From Colwellia piezophila ATCC BAA-637 (GTDB lineage Bacteria > Pseudomonadota > Gammaproteobacteria > Enterobacterales > Alteromonadaceae), in assembly GCF_000378625.1 (NCBI RefSeq), contig NZ_KB905165.1:288407-352406 (forward strand): DNA of 64,000 nt. The letters are read 5' to 3'. Numbering within the stretch: position 1 is the first letter of the stretch; each line of letters opens with the position of its first letter. The notes under the pieces are model-generated. The model had not been told where the DNA came from. It searched no databases and saw only the letters and a list, made by a program, of their open reading frames with translations. The translations under genes were made by a program, and so were the position numbers. Shown here piece by piece: positions 29,185-38,651 of this stretch.

Positions 29185-29262
29185 GAGTCAACACTCATGA
29201 GAATAGAACTACACGAGATAAATAAATTCGATTAAAAATTACTAAACACTGAGACCACAAGA

Positions 29263-30819
29263 ATGATAATAAAAAGAAATTTATCGGCTAAATTACCTGC
29301 GCTAGTGTTGGCTTTGGCTTCATGTACCGCATCGGCCACCATTGATTTACACCGCCTGACTTGGGATGCTGACCCCGCGCATCAAGCCGTCATTGGATTT
29401 ACCCAAACCGGCTCAGCTGGCACAGCAACCGTAAAATACGGTTATTCTACTAATGAGAGTAACTGGGTAACCAAATCCGTTACTAATACTCAAAGTTTCA
29501 AAGGCGTTAACCGCTATAAAAAAAACAAGGGCTGCAGCAAAAAAATCAAAGACGACGTCCTAACAGGCAAGGACGGCAGTAAAAAAAGCAAGGGCTGCAG
29601 CAAAAAAATCAAGAACGACGGCCTAACAAGCAAAGACGACAGTCTAGTCAGCAAGTTTGTTCGACTTACTGACCTAAATGCAAATTCAGCGGTATATTAT
29701 CGAGTTTGTGAAGGCAGTATCTGTGGCGATCGCATGTGGTTTAAAACCGCGCCCACTGACCATTCTGCTTTTGTTATGTTAGCGGGTGGTGATACCCGTA
29801 CAGGCATTAATACTCGTCGTTCAGGTAATGAGTTACTTGCCAAAATCCGCCCATTATTCGTTATGCACGGTGGTGACTACACCAACTCAAATAATGTCTC
29901 GCAAATGAAAGATTACCTTGAAGATTGGAAGCTTACTTTCTCTCATGACAATATTGATGGTATGGCTTATAAACGCATCTATCCGGTAGTAGCTACTCAC
30001 GGTAATCATGAAAACAAAAATTTCAGTACCTTGTGTCAGGTGTTTGGTGTCGATTACAATGGCGATGGCGTTTGTAACGACGATGATACCTATGGCGCCT
30101 TTGATATATCACCTTTGTTGCGGGTATACACCCTAAATACTGAATATAGGAATAGTGGCTGGTCGAAGCAGGCTAATGAGCAAAACAAGTGGTTAGCGAA
30201 AGATTTCGCCATTAACAAAAATAAAACCAACTGGCGTTTTGCCCAATACCATAAGCCATTTTTTCCACATTCAAGAGCCAAAAAAGATAATCTAATACTA
30301 TTCAAGTGGTGGGCTGATGAATTTTACAAAAATGCCCTGAATATAGCGTTTGAGTCAGACACCCATATAACCAAAGTAACCCATCCGGTAACTCCTGTCA
30401 GTAATCAGTTTCAAGTCAGTAAAACAGGCGGCACCATTTATGCGGGTGAAGGCAGTTGGGGCGCTGATGCCCGCTCAGCCAATAGGCCCCAAGCATGGAC
30501 AATTGATCTTGCGAGCATTCAACAATTTAAGATTGTAACGGTAAGTAGTGACAAGGTTGAAATGCGCACGGCACAATTCGACGCAGGTGCCAGTACCCTT
30601 ACTGCGCAGCAGCGAGCGGATAATGCCACATTGTTACCCACAGGTGTAAACTGGTGGAGTGCCAACAGCATTGGCGAAGTTGTCAACTTAACTCGAAGTA
30701 AGCGTGGGCTTTCTATTCTAGAAAATGCACCAACACCGAGATTTACACCAGCACCTATGCCTGAAAATAATGATAGAAAATCAACAGACAGCAACAGAGC
30801 AAATGGTTCAACACATTAG
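29263..30819 (+). CDS. Secreted purple-acid-phosphatase-like metallophosphoesterase with fibronectin-like N-domain
   Basis: A 518-residue exported protein. After a signal peptide, an FnIII-like domain (about 25-165; YYRVCEG and MWFKTAP at its end) precedes a calcineurin-like domain with AGGDTRTG, MHGGDYTN, THGNHENK, QYHKPFFPH and ESDTHITK as metal-binding blocks. This is the layout of purple acid phosphatases. A 21-residue Lys/Cys/Asp-rich unit occurs twice in tandem inside the FnIII domain (29524-29649), unusual for the family. The C-terminal end is Pro/Asn-rich without a sorting tail. Possible substrates are phosphorylated sugars or other phosphate esters. Confidence 0.83.
   Translation: MIIKRNLSAKLPALVLALASCTASATIDLHRLTWDADPAHQAVIGFTQTGSAGTATVKYGYSTNESNWVTKSVTNTQSFKGVNRYKKNKGCSKKIKDDVLTGKDGSKKSKGCSKKIKNDGLTSKDDSLVSKFVRLTDLNANSAVYYRVCEGSICGDRMWFKTAPTDHSAFVMLAGGDTRTGINTRRSGNELLAKIRPLFVMHGGDYTNSNNVSQMKDYLEDWKLTFSHDNIDGMAYKRIYPVVATHGNHENKNFSTLCQVFGVDYNGDGVCNDDDTYGAFDISPLLRVYTLNTEYRNSGWSKQANEQNKWLAKDFAINKNKTNWRFAQYHKPFFPHSRAKKDNLILFKWWADEFYKNALNIAFESDTHITKVTHPVTPVSNQFQVSKTGGTIYAGEGSWGADARSANRPQAWTIDLASIQQFKIVTVSSDKVEMRTAQFDAGASTLTAQQRADNATLLPTGVNWWSANSIGEVVNLTRSKRGLSILENAPTPRFTPAPMPENNDRKSTDSNRANGSTH
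29524..29649 (+). repeat. 63-bp tandem duplication in the phosphatase gene
   Basis: Two adjacent 63-nt units encode KGCSKKIK-containing 21-residue repeats. They share most bases, so the duplication is recent relative to the gene. It inserts two cysteines and many lysines in an FnIII loop. Confidence 0.85.
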
Positions 30820-30861
30820 TTGGCTTAGTTCAAAATCCATCTACAATAGAAGCGGTAACAA

Positions 30862-32463
30862 ATGAGACTGAATCTTTCTTGGGTATTTATGCATACCCTA
30901 TTGATGCTACTCGTCGTCATTAATTTACTGACCGGTTTTCGTATTGCTGCGGTTCACCGACCCGAAGTGTTGTTGTGGTCTGGCTTTCTCCCGCAAGGAA
31001 GTTTACATTCATTGCATTTCAGTATGGGGGTAACTTTATTAACCTTGGCATTGACATATGGTTTTTACCGTTTGTATCGCCAGCGTTTCTTAACGAGCTC
31101 AAAGCGTGTTGGTACCCAAAGCAAATATCATAAATTAATCATCTTATTAGGCTATACATGTCTGTGCTTATTATTATTGAGTGGTTGCTTTCTTTATCTG
31201 GGTAGTTTTTTTTATCAGGGAATGATACCGACAGGTTTTGTACTCAATAGCCATTATGTGGCCGCGCTTGTTTTGCTAGTTTATATACCTTTGCACGCTG
31301 GCAGTTATTTTGTGCAATATGGTATTGAGATATTTTCTACAATTTTTATTGCATCGAAGCAAGCACGTTTTGCTAATATCACCTTTATTTTCGGCAGCTT
31401 ACTATTGGGTAGCGCGTTATTTTTATTGCTCGCTAAAAAAGCACCGCAAGCATTAATAGTGCATCAGGTGGAACTATCGCAATACATTAACATTGACGGC
31501 TATGCTAATGAAAAAATTTGGGCAACTATTAAGCCGCAAGTTATACATACTTTTGGCGGAGCCAATTTTAACAATGGCAGTACGGATGTACGGGTTAAAG
31601 TGCTGCAAAATGGCATTGACGCTTTTTTTAATATCAGTTGGGACGATACAAGTGAGAGCCTTAACCACCTGCCCATTCAGAAAACTAAAGCAGGCTGGCT
31701 AGTGCTCGAGAATGGTTTTTATCAGTTTGATGAGAAAACATACTACGAAGACAAATTTGCTATAATTATTTCAAATAACTGCGATTTTGCTGCTGCAGGT
31801 ACTGCGCACTTAGGCCCTAAACCTTTAGCCGACAAACCGCCAAATTGGCATGGCAAAGGCTATCACTATACCTCGGATAAAAATACCACTGACCAAAGCA
31901 TTGTTGATTTATGGCAATGGAAGGCTGTTCGTACCAATAACATGATGATAATGGATGATAATTTTATCGGTGCCCCGGTCAAGGTTCGTGCTGGCAAACG
32001 TCGTTATGCCGCAGGTTATCAAACAGATCCCAAGCTATCGGGTGCCTATTTAATGAATTGGCAGTGGTATAAACCTAATGGAATTGTGCCTAAGCGCATC
32101 CCGTTAGATACTTTGGTACTGAAAACAACGGGCAATCATTTACCCGCTGATAAATTATTGCCCTTCCTTGATTGGGATGACATAAAACCCTATAAAGCGG
32201 AATACGACTCTTTTGCTATTGGCGCTACCTTGCCATCGGTGCTTTATGCGACTAACAGTTTCGAGGGCGACCGCGCCGATGTTAGGGCATTCGCACGATG
32301 GCACGATGGCCAATGGACCCTTGAACTTAGCCGAAAATTAGTAACAGGATCTCAGTACGACGTCCCACTGCAAGAAAATGTTTGTCTTTGGTTTGCCGCT
32401 TTTGATCATAGTCAAACGGCTCATACTCGCCATGCAAGACCCTTGCAATTAAAGTTTAACTAG
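30862..32463 (+). CDS. Membrane cytochrome b-like protein fused to an ethylbenzene-dehydrogenase-type heme domain
   Basis: A 533-residue two-part protein. Residues about 1-195 contain around five membrane segments with histidines suited to b-type heme (VHRPEVLLWSGF, LHSLHF, HYVAALVLLVYIPLHAG). Residues about 200-533 resemble the heme-binding gamma-subunit domain of ethylbenzene dehydrogenase (EB_dh), with DGYANEKIWATIKPQ and WQWKAVRTN. It probably passes electrons between a periplasmic dehydrogenase and the quinone pool. It lies 42 nt after the phosphatase and 10 nt before the DUF1566 gene, in one likely operon. Confidence 0.8.
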   Translation: MRLNLSWVFMHTLLMLLVVINLLTGFRIAAVHRPEVLLWSGFLPQGSLHSLHFSMGVTLLTLALTYGFYRLYRQRFLTSSKRVGTQSKYHKLIILLGYTCLCLLLLSGCFLYLGSFFYQGMIPTGFVLNSHYVAALVLLVYIPLHAGSYFVQYGIEIFSTIFIASKQARFANITFIFGSLLLGSALFLLLAKKAPQALIVHQVELSQYINIDGYANEKIWATIKPQVIHTFGGANFNNGSTDVRVKVLQNGIDAFFNISWDDTSESLNHLPIQKTKAGWLVLENGFYQFDEKTYYEDKFAIIISNNCDFAAAGTAHLGPKPLADKPPNWHGKGYHYTSDKNTTDQSIVDLWQWKAVRTNNMMIMDDNFIGAPVKVRAGKRRYAAGYQTDPKLSGAYLMNWQWYKPNGIVPKRIPLDTLVLKTTGNHLPADKLLPFLDWDDIKPYKAEYDSFAIGATLPSVLYATNSFEGDRADVRAFARWHDGQWTLELSRKLVTGSQYDVPLQENVCLWFAAFDHSQTAHTRHARPLQLKFN

Positions 32464-32473
32464 GAAGTTGACC

Positions 32474-33097
32474 ATGTTCCTCAGGATGATTATATTACTG
32501 ATGTTTATCGTCGCCATAATCATGGCGGCATACAAGGTAAATCAAATCAAACCAAACGCGACAGTGAGTCAATGGGTAAAGCTTAATGCTAGCGGGGTGG
32601 CTATTGCTAATTGGGCTGGACCTTGGTCTTGTATTTTAGATGAAAATACCGGCTTGATTTGGGAAAATAAAGATAACAACGAAGGTATTCACCATGGTAA
32701 TTGGACTTACTCCTGGTCTAACGGACAAGGCCTAGGTGTTGAAGATAAGGGCACTTGCAGTTTTAACAACTTTCATTGTGATAGCCAAGACTTAATTCGA
32801 CGAGCTAGGCTAGAAAAAACGTGTGGGCTAAGCCAATGGCGACTGCCTACAGCTAAAGAACTCAGCACTTTATTCAACCATACCCCTCCTGTGGGCGAGC
32901 CGATCATAGATATTGACTTTTTCCCGTACACACAACGTAGCGACTATTGGACAGCTGAAAGCCGTCAGACCCTAACAGGGTTTTATCATTTTTTAGGAGA
33001 AGGCGCAATTACCTTAGATTTTAGACAGGGCGATAAAACAGTAACCCCTTATCGGAATGCGGCTTATGTTAGGTTAGTGACCAGCGAACAGGAATAA
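32474..33097 (+). CDS. DUF1566 (Lcl C-terminal-like) exported protein
   Basis: A 207-residue protein with one N-terminal hydrophobic segment (MFLRMIILLMFIVAIIMAAY) serving as signal or anchor, then a DUF1566-like domain: NTGLIWENKDNNEG, CGLSQWRLPTAKELSTLF and YWTAESRQ are typical. The domain is common in surface and cytochrome-associated proteins, but its role is not known. ATG at 32474 is chosen with AGGAAG (32462-32467) 6 nt before it; an in-frame TTG at 32468 lies too close. It follows the cytochrome fusion by 10 nt and may assist it. Confidence 0.8.
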   Translation: MFLRMIILLMFIVAIIMAAYKVNQIKPNATVSQWVKLNASGVAIANWAGPWSCILDENTGLIWENKDNNEGIHHGNWTYSWSNGQGLGVEDKGTCSFNNFHCDSQDLIRRARLEKTCGLSQWRLPTAKELSTLFNHTPPVGEPIIDIDFFPYTQRSDYWTAESRQTLTGFYHFLGEGAITLDFRQGDKTVTPYRNAAYVRLVTSEQE

Positions 33098-33204
33098 CTT
33101 AATACAAATATTACCAGCCAACCTGAGCTCATTTTATGTCGGTAAAACTTAAGTTGCAGCGATCAATACTTAGCTTAATTGAGGCGAAGTTTTAAATTTT
33201 TATT

Positions 33205-33230
33205 AGGGTTTTATTTGCCTAGACACTCTA
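33205..33230 (+). promoter_or_regulatory. ECF-type promoter motif upstream of the ThuA gene
   Basis: AGGG (33205-33208), 17 nt, CTCTA (33226-33230). The ThuA start is 267 nt downstream, much farther than at other copies. A secretory-leader remnant at about 33301-33435 sits at the usual distance, so the promoter may first have served a gene that is now lost. Confidence 0.55.
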
Positions 33231-33300
33231 TTAAATGAATAAACAACAATAGTTAGCACTAATTGATTACCAAAAGGTACTCTCTTAAAAAAAACAATAA

Positions 33301-33435
33301 CTAAGGTGTTAGCTTTGTTGCTAATATTTTTGTGCAGATAAATTATTGCAAATTTCTGCGCACGCTCAAGAAGTAGGTGAGCCCAAGGTAATCTCAGGAA
33401 AACAGGAACAACGTGAGAATTTGATCAATCAATAG
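33301..33435 (+). pseudogene. Frameshifted secretory leader remnant
   Basis: One frame reads KVLALLLIFL, a hydrophobic leader. The adjacent frame continues LLQISAHAQEVGEPKVISG and stops at 33433-33435. AHA-Q looks like a signal-peptidase site. The two parts need a frameshift to join and nothing follows, so this is a probable remnant of an exported protein. The evidence is short. Confidence 0.35.
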
Positions 33436-33497
33436 ACTGAACCAGTATTGCTAATAATCTACACTGAGAAATCAGTTAGGAAAAAAGGATAATTTAT

Positions 33498-34451
33498 TTG
33501 AAAAAGCTTAATATTTTAACAACCTTAATGTTCTGTACCTTGTCTATGGCGGGGAACAGTTTAGCCGCTAAACCGGCTTTGTCAGCCTTGATCATCGATG
33601 GACAGAATAATCATAGGATCTGGCCAAAATCGACAGTAATGATGAAAAATTATCTTGAAGAAACTGAGCTATTTGAGGTTGATGTTTACCGCACTAAGCC
33701 AACCTGGCGAGGCCACAAACATCCTGATTACTATGCTATGCATAGTGGTAAAGCACAATTTAATGTTAAAAGTCCTGAGCAAGACAAAACTTTTTCGCCA
33801 AATTTTTCAGATTATGATGTCGTTATTTCTAATTTTGGCTGGAAAACTGCCGAGTGGCCCGCGGCCACTAAACAAGCATTTGAACAGTATATGAAAAATG
33901 GTGGCGGTTTTGTCAGTGTGCATGCAGCCAATAATGCTTTTCCTAATTGGCTGGAATATAACAAGATGATTGGCGTTGGAGGTTGGGGCGGCCGCACTGA
34001 AAAAAATGGCCCGCATCTTTATTATAACGATGCAGGCGAATTGATTCGCGATAAAAGTAAAGGCAAGGCCGGCGGCCACGGTAAACCGTTTGAGCTACCG
34101 CTGGTTAAACGCAACGACCATCCTATTTTGTCAGGCTTACCTGCAAAGTGGATGCATACAAAAGATGAATGTTACGGCAAGTTACGTGGCCCTGCAGAAA
34201 ACTTGACGATACTAGCAACCGCGAATTGTAAAAAAGGCAAACAAGAACCCATGCTTATGGTGATTAACTATGGTAAAGGCCGTATTTTCCACACCACCTT
34301 AGGTCATGATGAATTGGCAACGAGTAGTGTTGGTTTTATCACCACGTTGCAACGCGGTGCCCAATGGGCAGCAACCGGAAAAGTAACCCAGGCGATACCG
34401 ACTGACTTTCCCACGGCTACAAATGCTACAGTAAGAACGTTTAAAAAATGA
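33498..34451 (+). CDS. ThuA domain-containing exported protein
   Basis: A 317-residue protein with a signal peptide (ends near NSLAA) and a ThuA/trehalose-utilisation domain of flavodoxin-like glutamine-amidotransferase fold. ALIIDGQNNH, DYDVVISNFGWKTAEWP, NGGGFVSVHAANNAFP and GRIFHTTLGHDE are typical. ThuA proteins occur in keto-sugar pathways and beside PVC-type dehydrogenases, as here (next gene, 140 nt on). The start is TTG, with AAAGGAT 8 nt upstream. The reaction in the periplasm is not known; conversion of a 3-keto-glycoside is an inference. Confidence 0.85.
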   Translation: MKKLNILTTLMFCTLSMAGNSLAAKPALSALIIDGQNNHRIWPKSTVMMKNYLEETELFEVDVYRTKPTWRGHKHPDYYAMHSGKAQFNVKSPEQDKTFSPNFSDYDVVISNFGWKTAEWPAATKQAFEQYMKNGGGFVSVHAANNAFPNWLEYNKMIGVGGWGGRTEKNGPHLYYNDAGELIRDKSKGKAGGHGKPFELPLVKRNDHPILSGLPAKWMHTKDECYGKLRGPAENLTILATANCKKGKQEPMLMVINYGKGRIFHTTLGHDELATSSVGFITTLQRGAQWAATGKVTQAIPTDFPTATNATVRTFKK

Positions 34452-34515
34452 TCGTTGAACGGTAACCATCATTGATGATAATGCCGTTTAATACGTTATT
34501 TTATTACTCTATACC

Positions 34516-34545
34516 ATGAGTATATACCATGGGTATATATACTCA
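34516..34545. other. AT-rich inverted repeat between the ThuA and dehydrogenase genes
   Basis: ATGAGTATATACC on the left arm (34516-34528) and GGTATATATACTCAT on the right (34531-34545) pair almost perfectly, the right arm having one extra TA. There is no T-run. It may be an mRNA-stabilising or attenuating hairpin. Confidence 0.45.
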
Positions 34546-34591
34546 TTTATTAATAGTAATCTAGTTATATTCAAGAACATAAGGTTAAAAA

Positions 34592-37195
34592 ATGCCAATT
34601 ACTTTAACAAAAAAGCTAGCCACATTTTCGCTCATCTCAGTATTAGTGACGTTACCTGTCTCAGCTAAAAAGGTTCAGCCCGAGTTTGATGCAGAGCTAC
34701 ACAATAAAATCTTGCCCATGTCAGCAGAAGACAGCCTGAAAACGATGATATTGCAAGACGGTTACCGTATGGAAATTGTCGCAGCCGAGCCTTTAATCGA
34801 AGAGCCTGTTACTATGGCGTTTGATGGCAATGGCCGCATTTATGTCGCCGAAATGCTCACTTATATGCAAGATGCCGAGGGTACCGGTACTTTTAAAAGT
34901 ATCAGCCGAATTAAAAGGCTAGAAGACAAGGATGGTGATGGACTATTTGAAAGCTATACTATCTTTGCCGATAATTTATTATTACCCCGGATGATTTCCA
35001 CCCTCGACGATGGCCGTATTCTAATTCGTGAAACTAATACCAAAGATCTGTTATTACTGACCGACAGCGATGGTGACGGCGTTGCCGATAAGCGTGAGAC
35101 CGTATACCAAGGTGGCAAACAGGGGGGCAACCTTGAGCACCAACCCAGTGGACTTATCTATTCCCTTGATAACTGGATGTATGTTGCCCGTAGCAAACAA
35201 CGTTACAAGTATGTTGATGGCAAAGTTCAGACACAGAATATACATGCTGCAGGCGGGCAGTGGGGCTTGGCTCACGACAAGGCAGGACGTCATTATTTTT
35301 CCGCTGCAGGTGCACAAAACCCTGTTTTTGGTTTTCAAGCGCCCGTTGTTTATGGCTCAGTTAACATTGCTGGCGAACAGGCTGAAGGTTATAGAGAAGT
35401 GTTCCCCATTAGCACCACACCCGACGTCCAGGGTGGGGTGAAAATGCTTCGAGCAGATAATACCTTAAACCACTTTACCGGCGGCGGTGGCCAATCAATT
35501 TATGTTGGTGGTCTTTTTGATGATATGGAAGGTGACTATATTATCGCTGAGCCTGTTGGAAATTTGATCCGCCGATCTAAGGTAGTCCGTAGTGAAGGCC
35601 ACACGGTTATTAGCAATCCCTACCAAGCTCAGCGAAAAGAATTTGTCGTATCAAGTGATGCTAATTTCAGACCGGTATGGACAGATACTGCACCGGACGG
35701 TTCATTAATGATTTTAGATATGTACCGCGGCATTATCCAAGAGAGTAACTGGACTCAAAAAGGCTCTTACTTACGCGGAGTCATCGATCAATACGGCTTC
35801 GATAAAGTGATTGGTCGTGGGCGCCTGTACCGGATATTTAAAGAAGGGGTACCGCTGTATTCATTACCTAAGATGTTTAACGAAACACCCGCGCAACTGG
35901 TTAAGCATTTAAGCCACAAAAATCGCTGGTGGCGCCTTGAAGCACAAAAACTCATTGTGCTTAGCGGTGATCAATCGGTGGTGCCAGCGTTGAAAAGTAT
36001 TGTCTTAGAAAACCAAAATTCTGATGCCAGAATTCACGCCCTCTGGACCTTAGAAGGTCTTGGTATTGTTGATAAATCGTTATTGATAAAACTGTTTGAC
36101 GACAACGACAATCAACTTAAAGTGCAAGCGATCAGAGTATCTGAACAATTAATTGCAGATAAAGATATTGCAGCGCATTGGGCTAAACTTGCTAACAGTA
36201 AAGATATCGAAGTAGCACAACAAGCGCTGCTATCAGCCTATTACCTGAAAACACAAAACCGTCAACAAATATTGAGTACTGTTAAAGAAAATCATCCTAA
36301 GTCAAAGGGTTTTAAAGCCATTGAAACATCAATAAACCAAAGAGCCGCTAAAAAATTAAGACTCGAACAACTGGCTGCTGGCAATAAGGAATTTGCCAAA
36401 GCGATGATAGCAGGTGAACACGCCTTTAAAGAAAATTGTGCTAATTGTCATGGAGACGATGGTAAGGGCACTGCCATGGGTAAGGATTTAATTGCCCCCT
36501 CTTTTCACAATAACCCTAGAGTTACTGGTAATACTACTTTATTGACTAATCTTGTGACTAAAGGGTTAACCGGTGAAATAGACGGTAAGTCATACGCTGG
36601 CGTGATGATGCCATCGATTGCTTCTAACGGTGCTGAGTATGTGGCCAATGTGTTGACCTATATTCGCAATAAATTTGGTAATTTGGCCAGTATGGTGACA
36701 GCTGAAGAGCTAGCAAACATCAATAAACTTTCGCCACAACGGACAGCTATGTGGACGCAAAAAGAGTTAGCATTAGCCTTTAATCAAGAAATTGATAATA
36801 AAGACCTGTGGAAAGTTAGCTCGAACTTTAAAGCGAGTCAGGGTAAACCGCTGAAAAATCTTCATGATGGTACAAAGGCAATGTTCTCTTCGTCTGTTAA
36901 CAGAATGGCAGGTGATGCTATTACCGTGGAACTACCAGCAGCGGTTTTCTTAACAGAAATTTATATCGATTTTTTTAAGTGGAACAAAGCGTTTAGTAAC
37001 TCAAGTAATTATCAAATTTCCTTGTCGATGGATGGTAAAGATTGGACCGTACTTAAAAGAGATAAGAATCTAAAAGACTTTCGTTCTACTCAGGCATTAG
37101 GACACCAGGCCAAATTTATTAAGATAACAAATAAAGAAGATAAACGAGAATGGAAAATTACTGAAATCAATCTGTTTGGTCGGACAGGCTCCTAG
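34592..37195 (+). CDS. PVC-type membrane-bound dehydrogenase with HEAT-like repeats, cytochrome c and discoidin-like domains
   Basis: An 867-residue exported protein. After a signal peptide (ends LPVSAKK), residues about 50-420 form a beta-propeller like the PVC-type dehydrogenase domain (MAFDGNGRIYVAEM, DKDGDGLFESYTIFADN, TDSDGDGVADKRET). HEAT-like repeats follow (about 430-590), then a cytochrome c domain with CANCH (C616, C619, H620) and a late methionine-rich segment (GVMMPSI), then a discoidin-like C-terminal domain. This architecture is best known from Planctomycetes and Bacteroidetes, so transfer is possible. It likely oxidises a sugar and gives electrons to a cytochrome; the membrane cytochrome fusion at 30862 is a candidate partner. 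Confidence 0.85.
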   Translation: MPITLTKKLATFSLISVLVTLPVSAKKVQPEFDAELHNKILPMSAEDSLKTMILQDGYRMEIVAAEPLIEEPVTMAFDGNGRIYVAEMLTYMQDAEGTGTFKSISRIKRLEDKDGDGLFESYTIFADNLLLPRMISTLDDGRILIRETNTKDLLLLTDSDGDGVADKRETVYQGGKQGGNLEHQPSGLIYSLDNWMYVARSKQRYKYVDGKVQTQNIHAAGGQWGLAHDKAGRHYFSAAGAQNPVFGFQAPVVYGSVNIAGEQAEGYREVFPISTTPDVQGGVKMLRADNTLNHFTGGGGQSIYVGGLFDDMEGDYIIAEPVGNLIRRSKVVRSEGHTVISNPYQAQRKEFVVSSDANFRPVWTDTAPDGSLMILDMYRGIIQESNWTQKGSYLRGVIDQYGFDKVIGRGRLYRIFKEGVPLYSLPKMFNETPAQLVKHLSHKNRWWRLEAQKLIVLSGDQSVVPALKSIVLENQNSDARIHALWTLEGLGIVDKSLLIKLFDDNDNQLKVQAIRVSEQLIADKDIAAHWAKLANSKDIEVAQQALLSAYYLKTQNRQQILSTVKENHPKSKGFKAIETSINQRAAKKLRLEQLAAGNKEFAKAMIAGEHAFKENCANCHGDDGKGTAMGKDLIAPSFHNNPRVTGNTTLLTNLVTKGLTGEIDGKSYAGVMMPSIASNGAEYVANVLTYIRNKFGNLASMVTAEELANINKLSPQRTAMWTQKELALAFNQEIDNKDLWKVSSNFKASQGKPLKNLHDGTKAMFSSSVNRMAGDAITVELPAAVFLTEIYIDFFKWNKAFSNSSNYQISLSMDGKDWTVLKRDKNLKDFRSTQALGHQAKFIKITNKEDKREWKITEINLFGRTGS

Positions 37196-37398
37196 CCTAA
37201 ATCATTAAAAAATAAGGATTATGTAATTTAAATTTTGCCTGAAATCGGGTGCTGATTGACTACAGTGCCAGTTTTTTTGCTTGTAACGTTAATATGAGGG
37301 TGGATTAACAGATGAAAGTATTGAAATGTATTTAGGTATTAATTTAGGAGCACCAATTGTTCAGCTTTAGTCGTTGTTGGGGGCTCAAGTTATATATT

Positions 37399-37424
37399 AA
37401 GGGGGCAGTCTCCTAATAAAGTCT
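37399..37424 (+). promoter_or_regulatory. ECF-type promoter motif before the frameshifted gene at 37451
   Basis: AAGGG (37399-37403), 17 nt, GTCT (37421-37424) followed by TTATAA. The start codon is only 26 nt downstream of the -10, giving a very short leader. Confidence 0.6.
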
Positions 37425-37450
37425 TTATAAATAACGAAAGCAGAATTAAT

Positions 37451-38475
37451 ATGAGCACACAATCAATTAAAAATATTTGTATTTTACTTATGCTGCTTTT
37501 TTCGGCACAGACGTATGCCGAAGAAGGTGCAACAACAGTGAGATGGGATGAATCTAAGCCAAAGATGGATATCAAGCTTAAAGAACTCTCTGGCGTTGTC
37601 GAATTTGATTCGGATATAAAACGATATGCTCGGCATCATTTTAGTGAAATGTATCATACTCCGACAAATACACTGGTGAGCCCCGATAACGAGAAGATGA
37701 AGCATGTCGGTTTTCTGAACTTCTTCCGTGTATTGATCAGTGGCGGCTATTTGACCGAGCTACGAGCGGAAAGTCCGACAGTAAAGAAAGAGAAAGACGG
37801 TGTGACCCTTACTTATTCGCCGACAATAAGGCGGCAAGCAAAAGTTACTGTTCGTTTTACTTTTAAGCAACCCAATATTATTGATATGGATTTAGCGGTT
37901 GAACCCCTTACTCATTACAATGGTTTTGAAGTTTTGCTTTCTGCTTACCTTGCTAACGGATTTATCTCAGGTGCCTATGTAGCCGACAAAGAATTTAGAA
38001 AGCAACCCGGACCTATGCTGCCAGAACAAATACGTATTGTAGATCAACCTATGATTCATGGTGTGTGGCCGTTTTTCCAAGAGACGAAGCTGGAGCCCAT
38101 TTACTCACTGATGGCCGTCATCAAAAAGGCCGTTTTTTCTGGAGGATGGCGATTGGACGACGTTATGCAATGCCGATGGCATTTTTTAGTAAAGGTGAGC
38201 TTGATGTTGTACTAATGGGACGCCCTGAAGACGTATATGCCGTGGGTGCCACCTATCAGGGAAATGCAGAAACCGACAGTATTGCAGCCCATCGCAGCCT
38301 CTATTTATCCCTGTTCGGTGCAGACATGGCCGCCGGCAGTGGACGTAGAACACAGATGCGCATGGTGGTTGGTGAATATGGCAGTGATCAGGAAAAGCAT
38401 ACAGCACTTTATGAATCTTTCTTGAGAGAAGTTGAATCTATACCGCGCACATTTCAAATCAATCCAAAGTATTAA
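37451..38475 (+). pseudogene. Exported protein of unknown family, broken by a frameshift
   Basis: The first frame encodes a signal peptide (LLMLLFSAQTYA-EE) and about 208 residues to HGVWPFF; the protein then continues in the +1 frame as PRDEAGAHLLTDG and ends RTFQINPKY at 38475. The switch is at a run of five T (38072-38076); one extra T would restore a 341-residue frame. It is therefore a recent frameshift, a phase-variable tract or a sequencing error. The protein looks beta-rich (perhaps galactose-mutarotase-like) but was not matched to a family. It has its own AGGG-type promoter motif, which argues that it was a working member of the regulon. Confidence 0.75.
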
Positions 38476-38581
38476 GCTTAGCCAAGACACTGTCATTTAG
38501 TATTAACTGAAGTGGTTTCAGGACGATAACTAGTTATCTATGGTTTTACGTAGACTATCCAATATTGAATTGAAATAATTT

Positions 38582-38608
38582 AGGGGGTATTTACCCCTGT
38601 AGCGTCTA
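38582..38608 (+). promoter_or_regulatory. ECF-type promoter motif before the third sulfatase
   Basis: AGGGG (38582-38586), 17 nt, GTCTA (38604-38608). The spacer carries a GGGG-type dyad with CCCC at 38594-38597. The sequence GTAGCGTCTAATAC is shared with the copy before 42590. The start codon is 43 nt downstream. Confidence 0.7.
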
Positions 38609-38651
38609 ATACCTAATTGCAAAATATATTTATTACCAAGGATTTTATTTT

